Shown: positions 1 to 12,090, counted from the first letter of the stretch. The stretch: DNA of 64,000 nucleotides from Desulfovibrionaceae bacterium (GCA_015233395.1 JADFXV010000009.1:1-64000), one strand, 5' to 3'. Program-made: numbers and translations. Notes: generated from the sequence alone by a model not told the origin.

Positions 1-45
1 TTTTGTCCACAAAAGGTTCCTCCCCCGGTTCTCTTTTTCCCGCCC
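1..45. repeat. Partial family-A intergenic repeat at left edge
   Basis: Short piece with the hairpin core TTTTGTCCACAAAAGG followed by TTCCTCCCCCGGTTCTC. The same core recurs at about a dozen other gene borders in this window (for example 6591-6722, 32299-32377 and 43502-43582). It sits just beyond the carB stop codon. Confidence 0.7.
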
Positions 46-64
46 CGCGCGCTCCAATCAATCT

Positions 65-3295
<3,231 letters not shown>

Positions 3296-3462
3296 GGCTC
3301 GGGAGTCTACTTGGTTGGAGGCAATACGGAGAAACACTCCGGCTCTTCCGGCGACGAAACGAAGGCGGACCCGCCGCCCGCAGTGATGTAAGCGATAAAC
3401 CGGCCAGGGGCAAGTTTTTTGACGCTGCGGCGGCTGTCGAATACTATCAATGGTTTCAGTAG

Positions 3463-4572
3463 TTAGGATATTCCCAGGAGCTTGGCGAGCGCGGGCTCCG
3501 CGGCCAGGCGGTCGATGAGCTTGCGGTGGCCGGCGGGAAAGGCCAGGCCGTCGAGGTCCGCAAGCCTTGCCCAGGCGGACCGGGTGGCCGCGTGCAATAC
3601 CGGAGCAGGGGGCGCGGGCGGGTCGGCCAGGCGCAGGGCGAAACAATGCAGCGTCACCCGGTAGGTGGTGTAGCCGTGCTTGATGACGGCCAGCCGGTTT
3701 GCGACCGCGACGGCCATTTCGGTCTCCTCGGCGAATTCGCGGACAACGGCCGCCTCCGGCGTCTCGCCTGGTTCGACCCGGCCGCCGGGAAATTCCCATA
3801 ACCCGGCCCAGACGCCGGACGGCGTGCGTTTCTGGATGAACACCCGGCCCTCGTGGATAAGCAGCCCGCTGGCCACGGTGAGCGGCGTCACGGCCTTGGC
3901 CGGACCGAGCACCGGCCGTTCCGGCACGATGTCCAGGTGGCGCGCCCGGCAGTGCGCGCTGACCGGGCAGGCGCCGCAGCGCGGCTTTTTCGGGGTGCAC
4001 ACCAGCGCGCCCAGCTCCATGACCGCCTGATTGCACTGGCGGGCGCGGCCCTTGGGTATGAGCTCGCGGGCAAGCGCAGCCAGGCGTTTTTTGGTCGCGG
4101 CGAGAGAAACCGGCTCGTCCACGTCGAAGAGCCTGGAGAGAAGGCGCACGGCATTGGCGTCCACGGCCGGCTCGTCGCGCCCGAAAGCCAGGCTGGCGAT
4201 CGCCCCGGCGGTGTAATCGCCGATGCCGGGCAGCGCGCGCAGCGCCGCCGGATCGTCCGGCAAGCGCCCGCCGTGGCGGCTGACGACGATCCGCGCCGCC
4301 TTGTGGATATTCTTGGCCCGGGAGTAATAGCCCAGGCCTTCCCACAGCTTGTGAACGTCCTCGATGTCCGCCGCCGCGACCGCGCGCGCGTCCGGGAAGC
4401 GCTGCATCCAGCGGTTGAAATATACGACCGCCCGGTCCATCCGGGTCTGCTGGAGCATGATCTCGGAAATCCAGACCTGATAGGGGTCGTAGGTTTCGCG
4501 CCAGGGCAGGGGACGGGCGCTCTTCTCAAACCAGGCGAGCAGCAAGGAGGCGATGGCGTTGGACGAGGACAT
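3463..4572 (-). CDS. mutY: A/G-specific adenine glycosylase
   Basis: Base-excision repair enzyme that removes adenine mispaired with 8-oxoguanine. The 369-aa protein carries the catalytic Glu37 ([11 protein letters not shown]), the helix-hairpin-helix [12 protein letters not shown], the catalytic Asp138 ([13 protein letters not shown]) and the [4Fe-4S] cysteines at 192, 199, 202 and 208 (C-x6-C-x2-C-x5-C). These are the same positions as in the E. coli enzyme. The C-terminal third is a Nudix-like 8-oxoG recognition domain with an intact-looking Nudix box ([21 protein letters not shown]). It lies upstream of carB in the same direction, 167 bp away. Confidence 0.96.
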   Translation of the reverse strand: MSSSNAIASLLLAWFEKSARPLPWRETYDPYQVWISEIMLQQTRMDRAVVYFNRWMQRFPDARAVAAADIEDVHKLWEGLGYYSRAKNIHKAARIVVSRHGGRLPDDPAALRALPGIGDYTAGAIASLAFGRDEPAVDANAVRLLSRLFDVDEPVSLAATKKRLAALARELIPKGRARQCNQAVMELGALVCTPKKPRCGACPVSAHCRARHLDIVPERPVLGPAKAVTPLTVASGLLIHEGRVFIQKRTPSGVWAGLWEFPGGRVEPGETPEAAVVREFAEETEMAVAVANRLAVIKHGYTTYRVTLHCFALRLADPPAPPAPVLHAATRSAWARLADLDGLAFPAGHRKLIDRLAAEPALAKLLGIS

Positions 4573-4604
4573 GAGGGAAGGACCGGGCGAAGCAGAGTCG
4601 CGCG

Positions 4605-5699
4605 TTACATGTCGACGTATTTGCGCACGAACGAGATGATGAAGGCCGAGGTGGTGACGATGCCGACCAGGCCTTCGCCGACCGTGATCAGGCGCGTCGC
4701 GCCCATGGGCACGATGTCGCCGAAGCCGAGCGTGGTGAAGGTTACGCCCGAGAAGTAGACGGCCTCGAAAATGGATAAGCCGTGTACGGTCATTGAATCG
4801 GCGGAGCGGACGAACGAAGCCAGGGGCGTGGAGTAGAAAAGGGAAAAGCCCAGAATGATGATCAGCCCGAGCAGAACCATGCGCTTGGGATAGATGAAGC
4901 CGCCGACCGCGATCATGAACAGCCGCATGGCGCGGTTTTCCTGCAGTTGCACCGTGGCCGCGTATTTGTAGTGGCTGGCGCAGGTCTTGCTCGAACCGAT
5001 CGAGGAATAGCGTTGGAGAAAATCGAAGGTCTTGAGCAACTGGCTGCCTTCGCAGCCGGCGTTGGCGAAATAGCGGGGGCGGCCTTCGATGAAGGCGAAG
5101 AGCGCATGGGTGTCCATGATTCTCTTGTGCTGCCTTTCGCCGGCCAGCAGGTTGCGCGAATCGATCTGCTCGTGGTCGAAAACCACGGCGCCGGTCTGGT
5201 TTTCATTGAAGGTATAGAACGAAAAGGTGTTGAGGGTGCAGACGAGTTCGGCGATGTCGTTGAATTCCAGGGTGAAGTGGGCGATGCTTGAGCTGGTTAC
5301 GGTCAGCTTGGCGACTTCGCTCTTGGCCACGGTCAGGGAGCGGGCGTTGACGTTGGAGAAATGGACGTCCGCGCCGGCGAGCGAATGCAGCAGGATCTTG
5401 CCGGTGACCACGACGTGGTCGAGTTCGATTTTGGCGGGACGCTCGCGCCCGGTCACCAGCAGATTGCCGTGGATGACGCAGTCGCGCAGCCGCAAGGTTT
5501 CCGCGCCGTCCACCACGAAATCGTGATCGACGATGATCGCGTCCTGGATGCCGGTGCGCCCGGCGACATCGCCGGCGCGAAGAACGGCGAGCCGGCCGCC
5601 CAGGCGTTCCGGTTCGGCCAGGACCCGCTCCAGCCCCCTGATATTGTGGACGTGCGCCTGCTTGAGGATGTGGCCCAGGTTCGATTTTTTATCGGTCAT
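4605..5699 (-). CDS. Two-TM potassium channel-like protein with beta-helix-like N-terminal domain
   Basis: A 364-aa protein. The last ~105 residues hold a TM helix (around MVLLGLIIILGFSLFY), a pore loop with the selectivity-filter sequence TTLGFGD, and a second TM helix (LITVGEGLVGIVTTSAFIISFV), the Ion_trans_2 layout. The N-terminal ~190 residues are soluble. They read as short beta-strand rungs alternating hydrophobic and polar residues (for example LRLRDCVIHGNLLVTG and KIELDHVVVTGKILLHSL), suggesting a right-handed beta-helix like pentapeptide-repeat or bactofilin domains. The ATG at 5699 begins MTDKKSNLG and lies 26 bp after gpmA, so the two are probably cotranscribed. I infer an ion channel gated or scaffolded by the beta-helix; the ion and signal are unknown. 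Confidence 0.75.
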   Translation of the reverse strand: MTDKKSNLGHILKQAHVHNIRGLERVLAEPERLGGRLAVLRAGDVAGRTGIQDAIIVDHDFVVDGAETLRLRDCVIHGNLLVTGRERPAKIELDHVVVTGKILLHSLAGADVHFSNVNARSLTVAKSEVAKLTVTSSSIAHFTLEFNDIAELVCTLNTFSFYTFNENQTGAVVFDHEQIDSRNLLAGERQHKRIMDTHALFAFIEGRPRYFANAGCEGSQLLKTFDFLQRYSSIGSSKTCASHYKYAATVQLQENRAMRLFMIAVGGFIYPKRMVLLGLIIILGFSLFYSTPLASFVRSADSMTVHGLSIFEAVYFSGVTFTTLGFGDIVPMGATRLITVGEGLVGIVTTSAFIISFVRKYVDM

Positions 5700-5725
5700 G
5701 CAAGCGCGTCCCGGTGCGGCCTGGG

Positions 5726-6472
5726 TTATTTTTTCTTGAGCTGATCGGCCACGGCCTTGATCTGCCTGGCGATCTCTTCCGGGTCGCCCAGGTAGTAGTG
5801 TTTGATGGGCCGCAGCTCCTTGTCGAGCTCGTAGACCAGCGGCACGCCGGTGGGGATGTTGAGTTCGGTGATCTCGGCTTCGCTGATGTCGTCGAGATAC
5901 TTGACGATCGCCCGGATGGAGTTGCCGTGGGCGGCGACCAGAAGCCGCTTGCCCGACTGGACCTGCGGGGAGATGGTCTCGAACCAATAAGGCAGGGCGC
6001 GGGCCACGGTGTCTTTGAGGCATTCGCTTGCCGGCAATTCGTCCGGCGAAAGCGCGGCGTAGCGCGGATCGAAACGGGGATGGCGGGTGTCGTCCGCTTC
6101 CAGGGCGGGCGGCTGCACGTCGTAGCTGCGCCGCCAGATCTTGACCTGGGCCTCGCCGAACTTCTCGACCATCTCGACCTTGTTCAGGCCCTGGAGCGCG
6201 CCGTAGTGGCGCTCGTTGAGCCGCCAGGTCTTGAAAACCGGCAGCCACATCAGGTCCATTGCGTCGAGCACGATGTTCAGGGTCTTGATCGCCCGTCGCA
6301 GGAAGGAGGTATGACAGATATCGAAGACGAAGCCCGCTTCCTTGAGGAGTTTGGCCCCGGTCTTGGCTTCGCCCACGCCGAGTTCGCTCAGGTCGACGTC
6401 GGTCCAGCCGGTGAAACGGTTTTCAAGGTTCCAGACGCTCTGGCCGTGGCGGATAAAGACGATCTTGTGCAT
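5726..6472 (-). CDS. gpmA: 2,3-bisphosphoglycerate-dependent phosphoglycerate mutase
   Basis: Interconverts 3- and 2-phosphoglycerate in glycolysis and gluconeogenesis in the cytoplasm. The 248-aa length is typical. The phosphohistidine motif [10 protein letters not shown] (His9), the signature [24 protein letters not shown] and the second catalytic His in [15 protein letters not shown] are all visible. It is followed 26 bp downstream by the channel gene. Confidence 0.96.
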   Translation of the reverse strand: MHKIVFIRHGQSVWNLENRFTGWTDVDLSELGVGEAKTGAKLLKEAGFVFDICHTSFLRRAIKTLNIVLDAMDLMWLPVFKTWRLNERHYGALQGLNKVEMVEKFGEAQVKIWRRSYDVQPPALEADDTRHPRFDPRYAALSPDELPASECLKDTVARALPYWFETISPQVQSGKRLLVAAHGNSIRAIVKYLDDISEAEITELNIPTGVPLVYELDKELRPIKHYYLGDPEEIARQIKAVADQLKKK

Positions 6473-6518
6473 CGTGTTTCTCCAAGCTGTCGGTTTTTAG
6501 ATAAAGTTGAGATTGAAA

Positions 6519-6580
6519 ACCAGAACCACTGTTATTTTCGCCGGGGGCCTGCGTCCCCCGGCCCCGGCTTTGGATAAAAG
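6519..6580. repeat. Family-D intergenic repeat
   Basis: Begins CAGAACCACTGTTATTTTCG and continues with a GC palindrome (CCGGGGGCCTGCGTCCCCCGG) and TTTGGATAAA. A close relative lies at 29993-30058, and fragments lie at 29927-29947 and inside the 5' end of the gene at 58395-60011. Confidence 0.6.
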
Positions 6581-6590
6581 CTGCGGAGAT

Positions 6591-6722
6591 CGGGGGAGGA
6601 ACCTTTTTTGAAAAAAAGGTTCCTCCCCCGACCCCCCACCTCCAAAAAACTTTAAAGTTTTTTGGGGAAAGGGGGGCCGGGGGAAAACCCCTTTTGTTCA
6701 CAAAAGGGGTTTTCCCCCGGTT
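6591..6722. repeat. Family-A intergenic repeat (full copy)
   Basis: Three nested hairpins in 130 bp. The first is CGGGGGAGGAACC with its complement around an A/T core. The second is AAAAAACTTTAAAGTTTTTT. The third is CGGGGGAAAACCCC with its complement around TTTTGTTCACAAAA. It fills the gap between the gpmA start and the thiC stop, and may act as a terminator or an mRNA 3' stabiliser. Confidence 0.75.
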
Positions 6723-6735
6723 CTCTTCCTTTTCT

Positions 6736-8007
6736 CTAAAGCTCTTTCATCTTAATCGCGCACAGTTTGCCGCACATGGCGCATTCTTTTTCATGGCTGT
6801 GGGACTGGCGGCGGCGTCTGACGATCTGGGGATCGAGGGCGGCCACGGCCATGGCTTCCCAGTCGAGCGCGGCGCGCGCTTCGGAGATGTTGCGTTCGCG
6901 GGCGACCGCCCAGGGGCGGCCGAGCGCGGCCTCGGCGCACTGGGCGGCGATGCGCGAGGCGATCACGCCTTCGTGGGTGTCGCTTAAGTCCGGCAAGGTC
7001 AGGTGTTCGGCCGGGGTGAGGTAGCACAGGAAATCCGCGCCGTGGTACGCGCCGAGCGCGCCGCCGATGGCGCCGGAGATGTGGTCGCGGCCCGGGGCGG
7101 CGTCGGTGGCCAGGGGGCCGAGCACGTAGAGCGGGGCGAAGTGGGTCAGGCGTTTGGCCGCCTGGATCTGGCTCGCGATCAGGTGCAGGGGCACGTGTCC
7201 CGGGCCTTCGATCATGACCTGGACTCCGGCCTCCCAGGCGGTGAGCGTCAGTTCGCCGAGGTTGACCACCTCTTCCCATTGGGCGGCGTCGCCCGCGTCG
7301 GCTCCGGCCCCGGGCCGCAGCCCGTCGCCGAGGCTGATGACCACGTTGTGGCGGCGGCAGATGTCGAGAATCCGGGCGTAGTTTTCGAGCAGCGGGTTTT
7401 CGCGGTCGTGTTTTCGCATCCAGCGCGAGAGGATCGAGCCGCCGCGCGAGACGATGCCGAGCACGCGCCGGCCTTCCCCGGCCAGGGCGGCGGCGCGGAC
7501 GGTGACGCCGGCGTGCAGGGTCATGAAGTCCACGCCCTGTTCGGCCTGCTTGGCGATTTCCTCAAGCAGCTCGGCGGCGCTGAAATCGGCGGGATCGCCG
7601 CCGGCGTTGGCGTGTTTCTGGGCCACGGCGTAGATGGGCACGGTCCCGAGCGGCAGGCGCGAGGCCGCGAGCATGGCCCTGCGGATGGCGTCCAGGTCGC
7701 CTGCGGTGGACAGGTCCATGATCGTGTCGGCGCCGGCGGCCTCGGCTGCTTTCAGCTTTTCGATTTCCAGGCCCGGTTCGCAGATAAACGGCGAGGTGCC
7801 GATGTTGGCGTTGATCTTGATGCGTCCGGGCTGGCCGATGAGCGTGGGCAGGACGTCGGGATGGGCCGGGTTGGCGAGCAGGACCATGCGTCCGGCGTCG
7901 ATCAGGATTTCGAGCTCCTCGGTCGCCAGGTGTTCGTAAGCGGCGAGGTCGTCGCGGCTTGCGGCCAGAATTTTGGCCAGGACGTCGTTTTTCGCGAGTA
8001 GGGGCAT
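6736..8007 (-). CDS. thiC: ThiC-family radical enzyme (phosphomethylpyrimidine synthase, or BzaF-like paralog)
   Basis: ThiC rearranges aminoimidazole ribotide to HMP-P, the thiamine pyrimidine, using a [4Fe-4S] cluster and SAM. The 423-aa protein is the short anaerobe-type form. It has KINANIGTSPF, the EGPGHVPLHLI block, APGRDHISGAIGGA, the ISEARAALDW helix and a C-terminal cluster motif CAMCGKLC. That motif is C-x2-C-x3-C, one residue tighter than the C-x2-C-x4-C of E. coli ThiC. The start at 8007 has AGAGGA seven bases upstream. The N-terminus is divergent and I see no THI-box riboswitch in the 220-bp leader. The related 5-hydroxybenzimidazole synthase BzaF therefore remains possible. Confidence 0.8.
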   Translation of the reverse strand: MPLLAKNDVLAKILAASRDDLAAYEHLATEELEILIDAGRMVLLANPAHPDVLPTLIGQPGRIKINANIGTSPFICEPGLEIEKLKAAEAAGADTIMDLSTAGDLDAIRRAMLAASRLPLGTVPIYAVAQKHANAGGDPADFSAAELLEEIAKQAEQGVDFMTLHAGVTVRAAALAGEGRRVLGIVSRGGSILSRWMRKHDRENPLLENYARILDICRRHNVVISLGDGLRPGAGADAGDAAQWEEVVNLGELTLTAWEAGVQVMIEGPGHVPLHLIASQIQAAKRLTHFAPLYVLGPLATDAAPGRDHISGAIGGALGAYHGADFLCYLTPAEHLTLPDLSDTHEGVIASRIAAQCAEAALGRPWAVARERNISEARAALDWEAMAVAALDPQIVRRRRQSHSHEKECAMCGKLCAIKMKEL

Positions 8008-8230
8008 ATATTCCTCTGAGGCCGGGCGCGGCTTTGTTCCCGGCCAGTTAGCACGAAAATCGCGGAAGGACAAATATCTCCGGCAGCCGGAGCCGAGGGC
8101 GCTCGCGGCCCGTCGCGCCCCGTGCGTCGCGGCGAAATTTTCCGGCCCGGCTCTCTTGCCAAACGTCTTTTGATGGTATATCTGCTTTTGTTTCCAGCGT
8201 AGTTTATCAAGGATCGATCAAGGAGTCGTC

Positions 8231-8452
8231 ATGAAAGAGGGTATCCATCCCAAGGTCTTCAAGGCCAAAATTCGCTGCAACTGCGGCTACGAATCCGAGG
8301 CCCTGACCACCAAAGGCCAGGAAATGGCCGTGGAAATCTGTTCCAATTGCCATCCCTTCTACACCGGCAAGCAGCGCTTCGTGGACACCGCCGGCCGCAT
8401 CGACCGCTTCCGCAAGAAGTACGCGAAGTTCGAGGAAGCCAAGCCCGCCTAG
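8231..8452 (+). CDS. rpmE: 50S ribosomal protein L31
   Basis: A 73-aa ribosomal protein of the zinc-binding type, with Cys16 and Cys18 (CNC) and Cys37 and Cys40 (CSNC), and the typical [20 protein letters not shown]-terminal segment. The Shine-Dalgarno CAAGGAG sits just before the ATG. It heads the conserved rpmE-DUF1385-prfA-prmC cluster and diverges from thiC. Confidence 0.97.
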   Translation: MKEGIHPKVFKAKIRCNCGYESEALTTKGQEMAVEICSNCHPFYTGKQRFVDTAGRIDRFRKKYAKFEEAKPA

Positions 8453-8548
8453 CGTCTCCCCGGACGCGGCCCCTTGCGGCCGTCCCCCGTGGGGCCGAAT
8501 CAGGGGGCGTGGTCTTGCGTTCCTGCGTAAAGTACCGGTAACGAGTTG

Positions 8549-8626
8549 AATAATTTAAAGTTTTCTGGAAAAGGGATGCAGGGGGGAAACCTTTTGGTCA
8601 CAAAAGGTTTTTCCCCTGCTCTTTCT
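8549..8626. repeat. Family-A intergenic repeat
   Basis: TTTAAAGTTTTCTGG followed by the hairpin AACCTTTTGGTCACAAAAGGTT and a pyrimidine-rich tail, between rpmE and the DUF1385 gene. Same organisation as the other family-A copies. Confidence 0.65.
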
Positions 8627-8645
8627 TCCTCCCCCCGGACTTGCC

Positions 8646-9605
8646 ATGTCTTCTGAACCTCGCATCGATCCCGTCGGCGGCCAGGCGGTCATGGAAGGCG
8701 TCATGATGCGCTCGCGCAACCGCCTGGCCATCGCCGTGCGCAAGCCTGACGGCGACGTGCTGGTCGAGGTGCGGCCCTGGTTTTCGCTGACCGGCGCCTC
8801 CATCCTCAAGAAACCCCTGATCCGGGGCTTTCCGGTTCTGCTTGAAACCCTGGTCAACGGCCTGTCGGCGCTCAATTTTTCGGCCAAGCAGTGCATCGAC
8901 GAAGAGACCGACGGCGAGCTCAAGCCCTGGCACATGGCGCTCACGCTGACCGCCGCCGTGGCCATGGCGCTCGGGCTGTTCGTGGTTGCGCCGCACCTGC
9001 TTTCACTCGGGCTTGCCGCCCTGAAAGTCAGCGGCGGCGTCGATTCCCTGTCCTTCCATCTCTGGGACGGCGCGATCAAGCTCTTCATTTTCGTGGGCTA
9101 TATCCTGGCCATCTCGCTCGTCCCGGACGTGCGCCGGGTGTTCGCCTACCACGGCGCGGAACACAAGGTGATCCGGGCGTATGAAAAAGGCGTCGACCTC
9201 TCGCCCGAAACCGTGCGGATCTTCTCGCGGCTGCACCCGCGCTGCGGCACGGCCTTCGTGCTTTTCGTCCTGGCCATCAGCATCGTGCTCTACGCCGTGC
9301 TCGTGCCGTACCTGATGACCTGGTGGGCGCCGCAAAACGCCGTGCTCAAACAGGCCTACGTCATCGCCATGAAATTTTTCCTGATGATCCCGATCAGCTC
9401 CCTGGCTTTTGAGATCATCAAACTATCCGGCAGGTTCCAGGATAATTTCCTGTGCCGGCTGCTCACCTTCCCGGGGCTGGCCCTGCAACGGCTGACCACC
9501 AAGGAACCCGACGACGGCCAGATCGAAGTGGCCATCGCCGCGCTCACCGCCGCCTTGGGCGAGAGCTGCGATGACTCCGAAGTTCCTTCGGCCATGAAGG
9601 ATTGA
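8646..9605 (+). CDS. DUF1385 integral membrane protein
   Basis: A 319-aa conserved protein of unknown function that, from general knowledge, often lies beside rpmE and prfA. The N-terminus carries the family signature [27 protein letters not shown]. Several membrane segments follow (around residues 98-125, 140-160, 205-225 and 235-260). Between them is [15 protein letters not shown], and then [13 protein letters not shown]; both are conserved in DUF1385. The DNA before the ATG has no convincing Shine-Dalgarno. The gap to prfA is only 4 bp, so translation is probably coupled. Confidence 0.85.
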   Translation: MSSEPRIDPVGGQAVMEGVMMRSRNRLAIAVRKPDGDVLVEVRPWFSLTGASILKKPLIRGFPVLLETLVNGLSALNFSAKQCIDEETDGELKPWHMALTLTAAVAMALGLFVVAPHLLSLGLAALKVSGGVDSLSFHLWDGAIKLFIFVGYILAISLVPDVRRVFAYHGAEHKVIRAYEKGVDLSPETVRIFSRLHPRCGTAFVLFVLAISIVLYAVLVPYLMTWWAPQNAVLKQAYVIAMKFFLMIPISSLAFEIIKLSGRFQDNFLCRLLTFPGLALQRLTTKEPDDGQIEVAIAALTAALGESCDDSEVPSAMKD

Positions 9606-9609
9606 CGCC

Positions 9610-10683
9610 ATGTTCGCCAAACTCGAAGACATCGAACGCCGCTATCTGGATCTGGAAAAAGACCTTTCCGATCCCGCCGTGCTCGGCGATCAGGAGCGCT
9701 ACAAAAAAATCACCAAGGCCCACGCCGATCTGGGCCAGGTCGTGACCGTCTTTCGCCGCTACAAGCAAATAGCCCGGGATCTCGAAGACAACAAGGAACT
9801 GGCGAACGACCCCGATCCCGAGATCCGCGAAATGGCGCGCCAGGAAGCCGATTCCCTCAAAGAGGCCCTGCCCGCCGTCGAAGAGGAGATCAAACTCCTG
9901 CTGCTGCCCAAAGACCCCAAGGACGATAAAAACATCATCCTGGAGATCCGGGCCGGCACCGGCGGCGACGAAGCCGGCCTGTTCGCCGGCGACCTCTTCC
10001 GCATGTACATGCGCTACGCCGAACGCAAGCGCTGGAAAGTGGAAATGATCTCGGCCAGCGAGACCGGAAACGGCGGCTTCAAGGAAGTCATCGCCTCGAT
10101 CGCGGGCGAGAAAGTGTACTCGAAACTCAAATACGAATCCGGCACGCACCGCGTCCAACGCGTGCCCCTGACCGAATCCCAGGGCCGCATCCACACCTCG
10201 GCCGCCACCGTGGCCATCATGCCCGAAGCCGAGGAAGTGGACATGCACATCGAAGCCAACGAACTGCGCTTCGACGTCTACCGCTCCAGCGGCCCGGGCG
10301 GCCAATCGGTCAACACCACCGACTCGGCCGTGCGCGTCACCCACATCCCCACCGGCCTGGTCGTCATCTGCCAGGACGAAAAATCGCAACACAAAAACAG
10401 GGCCAAAGCTCTCAAAGTGCTGCGCGCGCGCCTGCTGCAACAAAAAGAAGAAGAACAACGCAAGGAAATGGAAGCCGCGCGGCGCTCCCAAGTCGGCAGC
10501 GGCGACCGCAGCGAACGCATCCGGACCTACAACTTTCCCCAAGGCCGCATCAGCGACCACCGCATCGGCATGACCCTGTACCGGTTGGAAACCTTCCTCG
10601 ACGGCGATATCGACGAAATGATCGAAGGACTCAACAGCCACTACCAAGCCGAAGCCCTCAAACAACAAGCCCAGGACGCCTAG
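9610..10683 (+). CDS. prfA: Peptide chain release factor 1
   Basis: Recognises UAA and UAG stop codons and triggers peptidyl-tRNA hydrolysis. The 357-aa length is standard. The GGQ catalytic loop [17 protein letters not shown] and the codon-recognition region [14 protein letters not shown] (PxT form) are visible. An AAGGA Shine-Dalgarno precedes the ATG. PrmC, the enzyme that methylates the GGQ glutamine, is encoded next. Confidence 0.97.
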   Translation: MFAKLEDIERRYLDLEKDLSDPAVLGDQERYKKITKAHADLGQVVTVFRRYKQIARDLEDNKELANDPDPEIREMARQEADSLKEALPAVEEEIKLLLLPKDPKDDKNIILEIRAGTGGDEAGLFAGDLFRMYMRYAERKRWKVEMISASETGNGGFKEVIASIAGEKVYSKLKYESGTHRVQRVPLTESQGRIHTSAATVAIMPEAEEVDMHIEANELRFDVYRSSGPGGQSVNTTDSAVRVTHIPTGLVVICQDEKSQHKNRAKALKVLRARLLQQKEEEQRKEMEAARRSQVGSGDRSERIRTYNFPQGRISDHRIGMTLYRLETFLDGDIDEMIEGLNSHYQAEALKQQAQDA

Positions 10684-10687
10684 GGGA

Positions 10688-10731
10688 TAATCCCTCCGGG
10701 GTCCAGGGGCAGAGCCCCTGGGGCAACGCGA
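10688..10731. repeat. Short GC-rich inverted repeat between prfA and prmC
   Basis: CCTCCGGGGTCCAGGGGC then AGAGCCCCTGGGGC, a minimal family-B hairpin (CCAGGGGC with GCCCCTGG). It fills the short prfA-prmC gap and ends just before the GAGGTAA ribosome-binding site of prmC. Confidence 0.5.
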
Positions 10732-10738
10732 GGTAACG

Positions 10739-11605
10739 ATGGCGAGGCAGACGGTGCGGGACATTCTCGGCAAGTCCGAGGAGTATTTGAGCGGCAAGGG
10801 TGTGGACAGTCCGCGTTTGTCTGCCCAGTTGTTGGCGGCGTTTGCGCTCGGCATGGACCGGATGCGGCTTTTTTTGGATTTGGACCGGCCGCTTGGCGAC
10901 GCCGAGTTGGATTTGATCCGTCCTTTGATCGCCAGGCGCGGCCGGGGCGAGCCCGTGGCGATGATCGTGGGCGAGAAGGAATTTTTCTGCCGGCCGTTCG
11001 CGGTCTGTTCCGAGACGCTTACGCCGCGTCCGGAGACGGAGCTGCTCATCGAGATTGTTCTGGAGCGCGTGGGCCGCGCGGCAGCGATTCGTTTCGCCGA
11101 TTTGGGCGCGGGTTCGGGTGTTTTGGCCGTGACCGTGGCCTGCGAATTGGCGGGCGCCGCTGGTGTGGCCGTGGACGTGAGTCCCGGCGCGCTCGCTGCG
11201 GCGCGGGCCAACGCCGAGCGCCACGGGGTCGCGTCGCGTATCGAATTCGTGCTCGGCGATTTCGGGGACGTTCTGGCCGGCGGCGGCTACGACGTGATCC
11301 TGACCAATCCGCCGTACGTGAGCGAGGCGGAGTACGCGGGCCTATCGCGCGAGGTGCGCGATTTCGAGTCCAAAAGCGCGCTCGTGCCGGGGGCAAGCGG
11401 TCTTGAGGCGTACCGGTCGATCGCTCCGGCGGCGTATGCGGCGCTTTCGCCCGGCGGCTTTGTGGCCGCCGAGATCGGGTGGACCCAGGGCGAGGCCGTG
11501 TCCGGGATTTTTGGCGCGGCCGGTTTTGAGAGCATCCGGGTGCGCAAGGATTTAGCCGGTCTGGACCGGGTTGTCCTGGCGGATAAACCCGCCTCTACGG
11601 CGTAA
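10739..11605 (+). CDS. prmC: Release factor glutamine N5-methyltransferase
   Basis: Methylates the glutamine of the GGQ motif of release factors using SAM. The 288-aa protein has an N-terminal helical substrate domain and a Rossmann methyltransferase domain with the SAM motif ADLGAGSGVLAVTVA and the catalytic NPPYVSEAEYAGL tetrapeptide. Position directly after prfA is the classical arrangement. GAGGTAA precedes the ATG. Confidence 0.95.
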   Translation: MARQTVRDILGKSEEYLSGKGVDSPRLSAQLLAAFALGMDRMRLFLDLDRPLGDAELDLIRPLIARRGRGEPVAMIVGEKEFFCRPFAVCSETLTPRPETELLIEIVLERVGRAAAIRFADLGAGSGVLAVTVACELAGAAGVAVDVSPGALAAARANAERHGVASRIEFVLGDFGDVLAGGGYDVILTNPPYVSEAEYAGLSREVRDFESKSALVPGASGLEAYRSIAPAAYAALSPGGFVAAEIGWTQGEAVSGIFGAAGFESIRVRKDLAGLDRVVLADKPASTA

Positions 11606-11638
11606 GACGGGCCGGAGGGCTGTGGATTCGGCGGCATG

Positions 11639-11676
11639 TGTGTTGTTTTCGACACATCTGTGGTGTGGGCGACACA
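11639..11676 (+). promoter_or_regulatory. Tandem 18-bp dyads upstream of a sigma54-type promoter (candidate activator sites)
   Basis: TGTGTTGTTTTCGACACA at 11639-11656 and TGTGGTGTGGGCGACACA at 11659-11676 are two imperfect dyads of the form TGTG-N10-CACA, spaced exactly 20 bp. They lie about 67-105 bp upstream of the -24/-12 element, the usual place for a bacterial enhancer-binding protein. The activator is unknown. Confidence 0.55.
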
Positions 11677-11740
11677 ATGCACGAGCGCAAAGACTGGCGA
11701 GTTAAGCACATAATATCGGGATGTTATCCTGTATAAAAAG

Positions 11741-11757
11741 TTGGCATAAGGCTTGCT
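11741..11757 (+). promoter_or_regulatory. Sigma54-type (-24/-12) promoter
   Basis: TTGGCATAAGGCTTGCT matches the TGGCACG-N4-TTGCW consensus with GG at 11743-11744 and GC at 11755-11756, exactly 10 bases apart. Predicted transcription start is near 11768. No long gene follows; a strong terminator lies about 60-95 bases downstream. Confidence 0.7.
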
Positions 11758-11767
11758 GATGAAGAGA

Positions 11768-11864
11768 TCAGAGATGACTGCGGTGTCCGCCCACTCCGGT
11801 CGTCGATTTTTCCCCCTCAATGCGAGGAAAGCCCCGGACCGCCTGGTTCGGGGTTTTCCTTTTT
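11768..11864 (+). ncRNA. Candidate sigma54-dependent small RNA (about 97 nt)
   Basis: Defined by the predicted start of the sigma54-type promoter and the U-run of a strong intrinsic terminator. The body holds CGGTGTCCGCC, GTCGTCGATTTTTCCCCC and the terminator stem. A short open frame starting ATGACTGCGGTG crosses the terminator and has no good ribosome-binding site, so I prefer a regulatory RNA. No match to a known RNA family is claimed. Confidence 0.5.
11828..11864 (+). terminator. Intrinsic terminator of the candidate small RNA
   Basis: 13-bp stem AAAGCCCCGGACC / GGTTCGGGGTTTT (two G-T pairs) around the loop GCCT, followed by TTTTCCTTTTT. It separates the sigma54 transcript from the downstream small gene. 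Confidence 0.8.
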
Positions 11865-11904
11865 CAGCGGCTCGTTGTGCCGGCGTCTGCGTTTGTCGCA
11901 AAAA

Positions 11905-11990
11905 AGTGGTTTTGTAGCGCCTCCGGCGGCCAAAGGGCTGCGCCCTTTGGAATCCCATATCATTTTAGGTTGTTGCGCAGGCGATTTGTG
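11905..11990. repeat. Family-C intergenic repeat
   Basis: Contains GCGCCTCCGGCGGCCAAAGG, then GCTGCGCCCTTTGGAATCCC and ATCATTTT. The reverse complement matches the elements at 36175-36262 and 51005-51105. No gene is seen between the small RNA and 12146 apart from this repeat and the promoter at 12063. Confidence 0.65.
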
Positions 11991-12062
11991 GGCGTGAGCT
12001 GGCGAAGAATAAATTGAACGAGAGGCTCGGACAAGATTGGGAAAAAAAGTTTCGCTCAGGGC

Positions 12063-12090
12063 TAAAGATTCGCTCGGCGCCGGCCGATAA
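12063..12090 (+). promoter_or_regulatory. Sigma28 (FliA)-type promoter
   Basis: TAAA at 12063-12066 and a perfect GCCGATAA at 12083-12090, with 16 bases between them (consensus 15). Predicted start is near 12098, giving a leader of about 49 nt to the small gene at 12147. This would place that gene in the flagellar late regulon. Confidence 0.6.

Noticed and set aside
8008-8230. TPP or cobalamin riboswitch before the ThiC-family gene
   Set aside because: I looked on the minus strand for the THI-box core and the B12 box and found neither.
11774-11930. Peptide encoded by the sigma54 transcript
   Set aside because: The frame beginning ATGACTGCGGTG runs through the strong terminator stem and lacks a ribosome-binding site, so a small RNA is preferred.
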